Source: Acidimicrobiia bacterium
GTDB taxonomy: Bacteria; Actinomycetota; Acidimicrobiia; Acidimicrobiales; CATQHL01
Assembly (NCBI GenBank): GCA_021296435.1
Contig: JAGWAK010000093.1
Span: forward strand, 4,714-15,265
DNA length: 10,552 bases
Direction: 5' to 3'
This document shows, piece after piece, positions 1 to 6,333 of this stretch (position 1 is its first letter; every line of letters begins with the position of its first letter). The notes below the pieces were generated by a model. That model had not been told where the DNA came from. It did not search any database and worked only from the letters and a program-made list of their open reading frames with translations. Position numbers and translations under genes: made by a program.

Positions 1-71
1 ATCTCCCCGAACCCTCGGGATTCGGCGGGCACAACGGCTGCCTCGTCATCAGCCCACCGCCAGCCGCCTAG
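1..71 (+). CDS. fabF: Beta-ketoacyl-ACP synthase II, C-terminal end only (partial, runs off the left edge)
   Basis: Only about the last 22 codons are in the window, ending at a TAG at 69-71. The frame reads EPSGFGGHNGCLV followed by a short Pro/Ala-rich tail. The FGGHN block is the conserved C-terminal signature of KAS I/II condensing enzymes, where a Gly-rich loop lies close to the active site. These enzymes condense malonyl-ACP with acyl-ACP in type II fatty-acid synthesis in the cytoplasm. The gene faces a FabZ-like dehydratase, and only 25 nt separate the two stops, so the two fit one pathway although they lie on opposite strands. A polyketide-type ketosynthase or another thiolase-fold KAS cannot be excluded from so short a piece. 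Confidence 0.7.
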   Translation, partial: LPEPSGFGGHNGCLVISPPPAA

Positions 72-96
72 CCCCAGCAGCGCCGGGCAATCCCCC

Positions 97-516
97 TCAG
101 GCGGGCACGGCCACGAACATCAACTCGCAGCTGCAGGCCAGCTTTCCGTCCACCGACGCCTCCCCAGCCGCTCGCCCGGCGCGCGTCGACAGTCGCAACA
201 CCTCCACCTGCAGGTCCAGCCGCTCACCGGGCAGCACTTGGCGGCGGAAGCGAGCCCCGTCGATGCCCCCGAACAGCGGCAGCTTGCCTGCCATGCACTC
301 GTCGATGAGGACCGCGTACGCGCCCAGCTGGGCGAGCGCCTCGGCCATGAGCACGCCCGGCAGGGTGGGCCGGCCCGGGAAGTGCCCGGCGAAGAAGGGT
401 TCGTCGCCGGTGGTACGCCAGTAGCCCTCGGCCCGCTCGCCGGGGACCAGCGCGGTGACCTCGTCCAGCAGCAGGAACGGAGGCCTGTGCGGGAGGATCG
501 AGGCGGGCGCCGGCAA
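97..516 (-). CDS. fabZ: FabZ-like 3-hydroxyacyl-ACP dehydratase (hotdog fold)
   Basis: The 139-residue protein begins LPAPASILPHRPPFLL and matches FabZ throughout. The substrate-tunnel PHRPPFLLLD motif is at about residues 9-18. The catalytic His is in GHFPGRP (His45) and the catalytic Glu in VLMAEALAQ (Glu59), with the 14-residue spacing of the FabZ His/Glu pair. GIDGARFRR and VLPGERLDL follow, as expected. It dehydrates beta-hydroxyacyl-ACP to trans-2-enoyl-ACP in the elongation cycle. The start is a TTG at 514-516; I see no ATG or GTG just upstream in frame, and a GGGGGAG Shine-Dalgarno-like run precedes the TTG by about 10 nt. It is slightly shorter than typical FabZ, lacking part of the N-terminal helix. 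The peroxiredoxin frame upstream runs into and overlaps this gene. It probably shares a transcript with the peroxiredoxin. Confidence 0.9.
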   Translation of the reverse strand: MPAPASILPHRPPFLLLDEVTALVPGERAEGYWRTTGDEPFFAGHFPGRPTLPGVLMAEALAQLGAYAVLIDECMAGKLPLFGGIDGARFRRQVLPGERLDLQVEVLRLSTRAGRAAGEASVDGKLACSCELMFVAVPA

Positions 517-992
517 CGGCGCGCCGCTCCCCCGGTCTCCTCGAGGGTGGCCAGGATCTCCCGCGGTGTGTCCTTCGGGCTGATGCCGTACCAGGCCTGC
601 TCGATGCGACCCTCGGCGTCGATCAGGAAGGCCGACCGGGTGGTCCCGATGAAGGTGTTGCCGTACATCTTCTTCTCGCTGCGCGCCCCGTAGGAGGACG
701 TGGTGGAGTTGTCGGGATCCGAGAGCAGCCCGAACCCCAGATCGTGCCTCTCGTCGAAGCGCTTCTGGCGGTTCGGGGGATCCGCGCTCATCCCCAGGAT
801 TGAGACCTCCTCGGGCAGCTGGCCGGCAATGTCACGCATGCCACAGGCTTGTTTGGTTCAACCGGGCGTCATCGCCTTGGGATAGAAGAACAGCGCCACC
901 CGGCGACCGGCGAAGTCCTCGAGGGACACCTCCTCGCCGTCCTGGTTCAGCAGCCGGAAGTCCGGCGCCGGGTCGCCTGGCTGGAGTTTCAT
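120..992 (-). CDS. bcp: BCP/PrxQ-type peroxiredoxin with in-frame TGA (candidate selenocysteine) at the peroxidatic position
   Basis: The ATG at 990-992 is preceded by GAGGAG with 6-nt spacing. Translation reads MKLQPGDPAPDF, then the thioredoxin-fold core ALFFYPKAMTPG, then TGA (codon 45), then TKQACGMRD. It continues without interruption through LGMSADP, GLLSDPDN, YGNTFIG and SAFLIDAEGRI to about codon 152 (537). This is the full length of a bacterioferritin-comigratory protein. In E. coli BCP the same positions hold the peroxidatic Cys45 and resolving Cys50; here codon 45 is TGA and Cys50 is present. The enzyme reduces H2O2 and organic hydroperoxides using thioredoxin. I infer UGA is read as selenocysteine. 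Without readthrough only a useless 44-residue peptide is made, and a restart at Met52 would lack the active site. After codon 152 no stop appears until 120, so about 133 extra codons overlap fabZ out of frame. These look non-native (Arg/Ser/Cys-rich) and are probably an indel artefact or a missing stop. Confidence 0.8.
822..848 (-). promoter_or_regulatory. Candidate bacterial SECIS hairpin downstream of the UGA
   Basis: On the minus-strand mRNA, starting 10 nt after the UGA, GCC (848-846) can pair with GGC (824-822), GGCA (842-839) with UGCC (828-825), and UG (838-837) with CA (831-830). A U is bulged at 829, a three-base bulge lies on the 5' side, and the apical loop is CGUGA (836-832). Bacterial SECIS elements lie in the coding region just after UGA, with the loop roughly 16-37 nt away and a G in the first two loop bases. 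All these hold: the loop is at +22 to +26 and its second base is G, followed by U. The fold was drawn by eye and the stem is short, so its stability is not calculated. Confidence 0.55.
858..860 (-). other. In-frame TGA, candidate selenocysteine codon (Sec45)
   Basis: This TGA is codon 45 of the peroxiredoxin counted from the ATG at 992. It replaces the Cys of the family motif TPGCTxxAC, while flanking residues on both sides match the family. TGA is also the normal stop of at least fabZ, trpA, trpB, trpF, ygfZ, trpE, hisI and the groES-like gene here, so a genome-wide code change is excluded. Reading as Sec is inferred; a nonsense mutation or sequencing substitution (TGC/TGT to TGA) is the alternative. 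Confidence 0.75.
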
Positions 993-1147
993 GGCGGGCT
1001 CCTCGCTGGTGCACGTGCTCGCGGCGCAATCCTAGAGCCGGTGGATGTGGATCTCGCCCGCGAGTCGCTCGCCCGTGAAGTCATGGATACCGCCCGGATA
1101 GCATTGCCGCCTGCCAGCAGGTACAAGAACAATCGAAGGGGCGTGAT
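993..1147. promoter_or_regulatory. Divergent intergenic region between peroxiredoxin (minus) and solute-binding protein (plus)
   Basis: This 155-bp gap is the only sizeable non-coding stretch and must carry the promoters for both genes. The Shine-Dalgarno of the peroxiredoxin is GAGGAG at 999-1004 (minus). That of the transporter gene is GAAGGGG at 1135-1141 (plus). On the minus strand TTGTAC (1121-1126) and TGCTAT (1098-1103) are separated by 17 nt and could be a weak -35/-10 pair, each matching the sigma-70-type consensus at only 3 of 6 positions. A 13-bp inverted repeat, GCGAG-TCG-CTCGC, lies at 1060-1072 and might be an operator. None of these is strong. Confidence 0.4.
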
Positions 1148-3073
1148 GTGATGTCGCGAAGTTCCAACCGGCGCCGGACGGGAATCCGATTCGCCATCGC
1201 ACTGCTTGCCGCGCTCGCCCTCCTGGCTGCCGCCTCCTCCGGCGTCGCCTCCGACGACCCTCCCGAGGCTGAGACCACCACGACAGAGACTGCGACAGCC
1301 GGGGAGGGCAGCGGTGCGTCCGGAGACTTGGAGTCCCTCGTCGCCCGACTCCGCCAGAACGCAGTCGACTTCGGATACACGGTCGGCAACCACGGTGGCC
1401 GCCTCACGATTGCGACGATCTCCGAGCCGCTTACATTCAACCTGGCCGTCTCGACCGATGCCGGGTCCTCGAACGTGCTGGGCTACCTCTTCGAGGGACT
1501 CACCGAGACGTCGTGGTTGAACGACGAGATCGAACCCGCTCTGGCCGAGTCCTGGGAGCGCTCCCCCGATGGCCTCACCTGGACCTTCCACCTCCGCCGG
1601 GATGTCACCTGGCACGACGGGGAGCCGTTCGGTGCCCACGACGTGGACTTCACCTTCAACCGGATCATCTACAACGACGACATCCCGGCTTCGAGCCGCT
1701 CCACCTTCGAGTTCCGCTACCTCGACGACGCCGGCGCCTGGCAGACAGACCGCATGATCGTCACAGCCATCGACGATCACACGGTGCAGATCACCCTCCC
1801 CGCCCCGTTCGCGCCGTTCCTGCGCACGCTCGGCACGTCGATCTACCCCGAACACCGGCTCGCACCACACGTCGACGACGGCACCTTCGCCTCCGTCTGG
1901 GACATCGACACCGACCCCACCGAGATCGTGGGGACCGGGCCGTTCAGCATCGCCGGGTACGAGCCCGGCGAGCTCCTGGTGCTGCAGCGCAACCCGAACT
2001 ACTGGATGACCGACGCGGCGGGCAACCGGCTGCCGTACCTCGACGAGATCGTCCACGTCATCGTCGAGGACCTGGAGGCCGAGCTGGCCGCCTTTGGAGA
2101 CGGCAGCGCCGACCTGCACGGCGTCCTCGGAGCGGAGTACGCCGAACTCGAGCCACTTCAGGAGGATCGCAACTTCACGATCCACCGCAGGGGCCCCGCC
2201 TTCGGGACGACCTTCCTGGCCTTCAACATGAACCCCGGGAGCGATACCGAGACCGGCGAGCCATACCTGGATCCCGTCAAGCGGGAGTGGTTCAGCAACA
2301 CGCGGTTCCGACAGGCCGTGGCCCACAGCATCGACAAGGACACCCTCATCAATGAGGTTCAGCACGGCCTGGGCTATCCCCAGTGGTCCTCCATCAGCCC
2401 CGCGGCCGGCGACTTCTTCAACCCTGACGTGCGGCGCTACGAGTACGACCCGGCGCTCGCCAACGAGATCCTCGACGAGTTGGGCTGGACGGACACCGAC
2501 GGCGACGGCGTGCGCGAGGACGCAGGCGGCAATCGCATCGAGTTCACGCTCGTGACCAGCACCGGCAACAGCGTGCGCCAGCGGACCACAGAGGTGATCC
2601 GGCAGGGCATGGAGGCCATCGGGCTGGCCGTGGACTACACGGTGATCGAATTCGGTGAGCTGGTCACCCAACTCACCGGCTCCTACGACTGGCAGACCAT
2701 GGTGATCGGCTTCACGGGCGGGCCTGAGCCCCACAACAGCACCAACCTCTGGCACAGCAGCGGCGATCTGCATCTTTGGCACCCCCACCAGGAATCACCC
2801 GCCACGGACTGGGAGGCCGAGATCGACGAGCTGTTCGTGAGCGCCGGCCAGGAACTCGACCACGCCGAGCGCGTGGCCCAGTACCACCGCGTCCAGGAGA
2901 TCGTGGCCGAGAACGTGCCGCTGGTCTACACGACCGTCCCTGAGCGCCTCACCGCGGTGCGGAACGTCTTCGGCAACACCACGCCGACCCTCTTCGGGGT
3001 TTGGGACATCCGCTACCTCTACCGCACCGACCTGGTGCCCGAGGCACCTCCTCCGGAGGTCCCGACGGGCTAG
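1148..3073 (+). CDS. Extracellular solute-binding protein of an ABC transporter, family 5 (peptide/nickel class), non-lipidated
   Basis: The 641-residue protein starts GTG-ATG (1148 or 1151) after a GAAGGGG ribosome site, 6 or 9 nt away. An Arg-rich N-terminus and a hydrophobic Ala/Leu segment (about residues 13-34) form a Sec signal peptide, with likely cleavage near VAS (33-35). An acidic Thr/Glu-rich linker follows. The SBP_bac_5 fold then begins near residue 85, with family blocks such as the one around LFEGLTE, LAESWERSPDGLTWTFHLR, WHDGEPF, GTGPF, RNPNYW and FRQAVAHSIDKD. DTDGDGVRED is a calcium-loop-like insert often seen in these proteins. It would capture oligopeptides or similar ligands outside the membrane for import. 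There is no cysteine anywhere, hence no lipobox, which is unusual for a monoderm actinobacterial SBP. No permease or ATPase gene is adjacent, so the ligand cannot be assigned. Confidence 0.9.
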   Translation: MMSRSSNRRRTGIRFAIALLAALALLAAASSGVASDDPPEAETTTTETATAGEGSGASGDLESLVARLRQNAVDFGYTVGNHGGRLTIATISEPLTFNLAVSTDAGSSNVLGYLFEGLTETSWLNDEIEPALAESWERSPDGLTWTFHLRRDVTWHDGEPFGAHDVDFTFNRIIYNDDIPASSRSTFEFRYLDDAGAWQTDRMIVTAIDDHTVQITLPAPFAPFLRTLGTSIYPEHRLAPHVDDGTFASVWDIDTDPTEIVGTGPFSIAGYEPGELLVLQRNPNYWMTDAAGNRLPYLDEIVHVIVEDLEAELAAFGDGSADLHGVLGAEYAELEPLQEDRNFTIHRRGPAFGTTFLAFNMNPGSDTETGEPYLDPVKREWFSNTRFRQAVAHSIDKDTLINEVQHGLGYPQWSSISPAAGDFFNPDVRRYEYDPALANEILDELGWTDTDGDGVREDAGGNRIEFTLVTSTGNSVRQRTTEVIRQGMEAIGLAVDYTVIEFGELVTQLTGSYDWQTMVIGFTGGPEPHNSTNLWHSSGDLHLWHPHQESPATDWEAEIDELFVSAGQELDHAERVAQYHRVQEIVAENVPLVYTTVPERLTAVRNVFGNTTPTLFGVWDIRYLYRTDLVPEAPPPEVPTG

Positions 3074-4365
3074 CCGAGCGGCGGGACGATGCTGCTGGTG
3101 GGCTCGAAGGTCCCCCAGGCGAACCAGAAGGTGTCCACGAACTCGCGGGCCTGAAGGCGGCTGCCGGCCAGCTCACCGGCGGTGGCCTCACCGAACAGGT
3201 TCCAGGTCGAGCCGGTCTCGTCGTCGCGGAAGCCGTCGCCGCTGCGGGTGAAGCTCAGCAGGCGCCCGTCGAGTTGGCGTTCGAAGACGCCGCTGGAGCC
3301 CACGTCGATGCCGTTGGCCAGTTCGGGGGCGTCGATCGCCGAGCTGGCGCCCGGCAGGTTCCAGACCACCAGCGGCACGCCCGCCAGCTCCACCTCCACG
3401 ACCCCGCTCTCGGTGAGGTGGGCGTGGCGCACCGCCACCGCCCCCCCGGCGCTGCGGATGCCCACCACCCGCTCCTTGGCGGGCAGGCGCTCATCGATGT
3501 CAGTGGACTGGAAAGCGGGGGTCAGCAACCGCTCGCTGGTCTCGTAGCCCACATAGGGGTTCCGTCCGTAGCTCCGGAAGTAGCCGGTCTCCTGCGTCAG
3601 CACCCTGCCGTCGGGATGCGTGTCACGCCACGCCGCCCAGGAGACAATGGCCATCGGCCAGAAGTCCAACTCGGTGCCGATCAGCTCCCCGATCACGGCG
3701 AGACCGTCGAAGTGCGTCCACAGCGACTGCGTCTGGCGGTCGTACATGACCATCGAGGACTGGTACAGCATCCCGGAAGTGCCGAAGTCCAGCACCCGCC
3801 CAGCGGCGTTGCGGTCGTAGGCCACCGAGGAGTTGCACAGTGGGCAGTACGAGATGGTGACCGGCACACCGCCCACCGTGTCGTTCACCAGCTCGTGCCA
3901 GGTCATGATCTGCAGCGGGTAGGCGCGGGCGTCGCCGTTGATCTCCAGCGCCAGCACGGCCTCGCTGTCAGCCAGGAAGTCGATCTCGCCGGTGGGCGCG
4001 AACACCGGCTCGTCGAGGGCGGGGATGCCGTCGGGCGGCGGGCCGCCGGAGCGGATCTGATCGGGCGGGATCAGGGTGGCGAATCCGGGCCAGAAGCGGT
4101 CCACAAGCGCCGAGGGAACCGCCTCCCGTTCGCTGCTGCCCGCAAGCGGCGCCCGACCGACCAGCACCTCGCCGTCGGGGATCGGCGGCGGCTCGTCGGT
4201 CTCCGGTGCCTCCGGAATGAACAGTGTTGTCGTGGTGGGGTCGGGGGCGGCCTCCCCGCCGGCGTCCTCGCTCCCCCCGCACGCCCCGGCGAGCAGGGCA
4301 AGAGCCGCAACGATGACGAGAACCGTCGCTCGAGAGGTGCAGTGGCGGTTCGTGTCGCTCCTCAT
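3070..4365 (-). CDS. DUF3179 domain-containing lipoprotein, translationally coupled to trpA
   Basis: The 431-residue protein has a hydrophobic N-terminal helix and a lipobox-like LLAGAC with Cys29, followed by a low-complexity Gly/Glu/Pro/Thr linker, so it is probably anchored outside the membrane. The DUF3179 domain covers about residues 98-300. It contains ALDEPVF, a region around AYPLQIMTWHELVND (149-162), the hallmark YCPLCNSSVAYDR with a CxxC pair (Cys174/Cys177), SLWTHFDG, and YFRSYGRNPYVGYE. The function of DUF3179 is not established; the conserved CxxC could bind a metal or act in redox, but that is speculation. The ATG at 4363-4365 overlaps the TGA of trpA (ATGA), so it belongs to the trp transcript. 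At the other end its TAG interlocks with the TAG of the convergent solute-binding gene in a shared CTAG at 3070-3073. Why it sits in a tryptophan operon is not clear. Confidence 0.9.
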   Translation of the reverse strand: MRSDTNRHCTSRATVLVIVAALALLAGACGGSEDAGGEAAPDPTTTTLFIPEAPETDEPPPIPDGEVLVGRAPLAGSSEREAVPSALVDRFWPGFATLIPPDQIRSGGPPPDGIPALDEPVFAPTGEIDFLADSEAVLALEINGDARAYPLQIMTWHELVNDTVGGVPVTISYCPLCNSSVAYDRNAAGRVLDFGTSGMLYQSSMVMYDRQTQSLWTHFDGLAVIGELIGTELDFWPMAIVSWAAWRDTHPDGRVLTQETGYFRSYGRNPYVGYETSERLLTPAFQSTDIDERLPAKERVVGIRSAGGAVAVRHAHLTESGVVEVELAGVPLVVWNLPGASSAIDAPELANGIDVGSSGVFERQLDGRLLSFTRSGDGFRDDETGSTWNLFGEATAGELAGSRLQAREFVDTFWFAWGTFEPTSSIVPPLG

Positions 4366-5084
4366 GACCTGGACTCGTCCAGGGCACGGCGCAGGTCGGC
4401 CACGAATGACCCCACGCCCTCGGGTCCCTCGCCCTCCAGCAGCCGCCGCACGACCGCGGAGCCCACGACCACGCCATCGGCGACCGTGGTCGCTTCGGCG
4501 GCCTGGTCGGGCGTCGAGACGCCCACGCCGACCAGCACCGGGAGGTCGGTGATCGCCTTGAGTCGGCCGGAGATGATGAGTGCGCTGGCGGCCAGGGCGG
4601 CGCGCTCGCCGGTCACGCCGAGCAGGCCGACGGCGTAGACGAAGCCCCGCGCCCTGCCGCAGATGGCCTCCAAGCGTTCGTCGGAGGCCGTCGGGGCGGC
4701 CAGAAGCACGGTCTCGACGCCGGCCTCATCTGCGGCGGCGGCCCAGGGGCCGCTCTCCTCGAGGGGCAGGTCGGCCAGGATCGCCCCGGATATGCCGGCG
4801 GTGGCCAGCGAGCGGGCGAAGCGCTCGTGGCCCATGTGGTGGGCGATGTTGTAGTAGGTCATGACGACGAGGGGCACGCCCACGTCCAGAGCGGCGGCTG
4901 CGGACAGGATGCTCGCCGGCGTGGCGCCGGCTCCCAGCGCCCGATCGCCCGCCTCTTGAACCGTCGGCCCATCAATGACCGGGTCCGAAAAGGGAATGCC
5001 GACCTCGACGGCGTCGGCGCCGGCGTCGGCGGCGGCCTCGATGGCGGCCTGCCAGCCCTCCAGCCCGCCGGTGATGTACGGCAC
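4362..5084 (-). CDS. trpA: Tryptophan synthase alpha chain, main part (N-terminus frameshifted away)
   Basis: TrpA cleaves indole-3-glycerol phosphate to indole and glyceraldehyde-3-phosphate, and passes indole through a tunnel to TrpB. In the open 240-residue frame (nominal GTG at 5082-5084), VEVGIPFSDP carries the catalytic Glu27 and VIDGPTVQ the catalytic Asp38, the 11-residue spacing of E. coli Glu49/Asp60. MTYYN, LPLEES and the C-terminal phosphate-binding VGVGVSTPDQA and GVVVGSAVV follow. About 21 residues are missing at the front compared with the family. They are found in another frame directly upstream (5085-5148), so the GTG at 5084 is probably not the real start. If the shift is a sequencing error, trpA runs 4362-5148 and begins with a GTGA overlap with trpB. 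If it is real, the enzyme would lack beta-strand 1, the strand that begins the barrel. The stop overlaps the DUF3179 start. Confidence 0.93.
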   Translation of the reverse strand: MPYITGGLEGWQAAIEAAADAGADAVEVGIPFSDPVIDGPTVQEAGDRALGAGATPASILSAAAALDVGVPLVVMTYYNIAHHMGHERFARSLATAGISGAILADLPLEESGPWAAAADEAGVETVLLAAPTASDERLEAICGRARGFVYAVGLLGVTGERAALAASALIISGRLKAITDLPVLVGVGVSTPDQAAEATTVADGVVVGSAVVRRLLEGEGPEGVGSFVADLRRALDESRS

Positions 5085-5148
5085 CAGGCATTTGCGGCCG
5101 CGCCTCGCGCAGGGCGACCTCCAGGCGGCCGGGCCCCTGCCCGCTCAC
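5085..5148 (-). pseudogene. trpA: Displaced N-terminal coding segment of trpA (apparent +1 frameshift)
   Basis: Starting at a GTG (5146-5148) that overlaps the trpB TGA as GTGA, one frame reads VSGQGPGRLEVALREAR, a good TrpA first helix. After a shift near 5100-5112 the trpA frame reads GRKCLVPYITGG, the expected first strand. Dropping one base from the GAGGCGCGG stretch joins them as LREA-GRKCLVPY and puts the catalytic Glu at position 48, next to position 49 in E. coli. The extra base could be an assembly error, a real mutation or, less likely, programmed +1 frameshifting. Confidence 0.7.
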
Positions 5149-6299
5149 GCCTGCAGTCCCATGACCAGGTCGACGTCCTTGTCCCCCCGTCCCGAGAGGT
5201 TCAGCAGGACGGTCCGCCCCGCCAGCGCTCGTCGCTCGCGGCTGATCCAGGCCAGCCCGTGGGCGGGCTCGAGGGCGGGGATGATCCCTTCGGTGCGCGA
5301 CAGCAGCTCGAACGCCGCCAGCACCTCGCCGTCGGTCACGTTCTCGTAGCGGGCCCGGCCGGTGCGGGCCAGGTGGGCGTGCTCGGGTCCCACGCCGGGG
5401 TAGTCCAGGCCCGCGGAGATCGACTCGGCCTCCAGCACCTGCCCGAACTCGTCCTGCATGAGGTACGACAGCGAACCGTGTACCACTCCGGGCGCGCCGC
5501 GCCCCACCGCCGCGCCCCCGGCCGGCTCCACCCCCACCAGTTCGGCGTCGCCGTCGGCGAACCCGCTGAAGATGCCGGCCGCATTGGAGCCGCCACCCAC
5601 GCAGGCAACCACCACGTCGGGGTCGCCGCCGAGCAGCTCGGCACATTGCCGGTTTGACTCGCTGCCGATGACCCGGTGGAACTCGCGCACCATCCAGGGG
5701 TACGGATGCGGGCCCATGACCGAGCCGAGGCAGTAGTGGGTCTGGGCCACTGTCGCCACCCAGTCGCGCAGCGCCTCGTTGATGGCGTCTTTGAGTGTGC
5801 GACTGCCCGTGGTCACGGCATGCACCTCGGCGCCGAGCAGGCGCATGCGGAACACGTTCAGCTCCTGGCGACTCACATCCACCTCGCCCATGTAAACCGC
5901 GCATTCCATGCCCAGCAGCGCCGCGGCGGTGGCCGTGGCGACCCCGTGCTGCCCCGCACCCGTCTCAGCCACGAGTCGGGTCTTGCCCATGCGCTCGGCC
6001 AGCAACGCCTGTCCCAGCACGTTGTTGATCTTGTGGGAGCCGGTGTGGTTGAGGTCCTCCCTCTTGAGCAGGAGACGCAGCCCCAGTTCGTCCGACAGGC
6101 GGGGACAGTCGGTCAGCGGAGACGGCCGCCCGGCGTAGTCGCGCAGCAGGTCGTCGAGTCGCCGCCGGAAGGGCGCATCGGCCCAGGCGGCGCGGAAGGC
6201 CCGGTCGAGTTCCTGGCACGCCGGCACCAGGGTCTCGGGGACGTAGCAGCCGCCGAAGTCGCCGAAGCGGCCTTCCGGGGTCGGGTCGCTCATACCCAT
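5145..6299 (-). CDS. trpB: Tryptophan synthase beta chain
   Basis: The 384-residue protein is the PLP enzyme that joins indole and L-serine to give L-tryptophan. It begins RFGDFGGCYVPETL, as TrpB does. The PLP lysine is in HTGSHKINN (Lys90), the catalytic Glu in ETGAGQHG (Glu112), and the phosphate-binding loop is GGGSNAAG. GSVMGPHPYPWM and EGIIPALEPAHGL are also family blocks. I chose the ATG at 6297-6299 because AGAGGT lies 6 nt upstream; the ATG at 6293 gives MSDP and has a less good spacing. A longer open frame extends upstream but has no homology. It lies 34 nt after trpF, and its TGA overlaps a GTG that probably starts trpA, so subunit synthesis is coupled. This is the TrpB1 type that pairs with TrpA, not the stand-alone TrpB2. 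Confidence 0.96.
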   Translation of the reverse strand: MGMSDPTPEGRFGDFGGCYVPETLVPACQELDRAFRAAWADAPFRRRLDDLLRDYAGRPSPLTDCPRLSDELGLRLLLKREDLNHTGSHKINNVLGQALLAERMGKTRLVAETGAGQHGVATATAAALLGMECAVYMGEVDVSRQELNVFRMRLLGAEVHAVTTGSRTLKDAINEALRDWVATVAQTHYCLGSVMGPHPYPWMVREFHRVIGSESNRQCAELLGGDPDVVVACVGGGSNAAGIFSGFADGDAELVGVEPAGGAAVGRGAPGVVHGSLSYLMQDEFGQVLEAESISAGLDYPGVGPEHAHLARTGRARYENVTDGEVLAAFELLSRTEGIIPALEPAHGLAWISRERRALAGRTVLLNLSGRGDKDVDLVMGLQA

Positions 6300-6333
6300 G
6301 ACAAGACCTCTGTCCGTTCGCTCGCGCCGGCAG

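Noticed and set aside
858..860. TGA as a reassigned sense codon (Trp or Gly code variant)
   Set aside because: At least eight genes in the window end properly at TGA, so UGA is a normal stop here and only this context looks recoded.
97..992. A deliberate peroxiredoxin-FabZ fusion protein
   Set aside because: It would need a frameshift, each part already has full family length on its own, and no functional reason is evident; kept only as an alternative in the finding on the missing stop.
989..2788. A 599-codon open frame on the minus strand opposite the solute-binding gene
   Set aside because: It is antisense to a clear SBP_bac_5 gene, its composition is Gly/Val/Asp-rich with no recognisable motif, and long antisense frames are common at this GC.
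3001..4638. A 545-codon open frame on the plus strand opposite the DUF3179 gene and trpA
   Set aside because: It covers parts of three real genes, including the sense end of the solute-binding gene in another frame, and has no recognisable domain.
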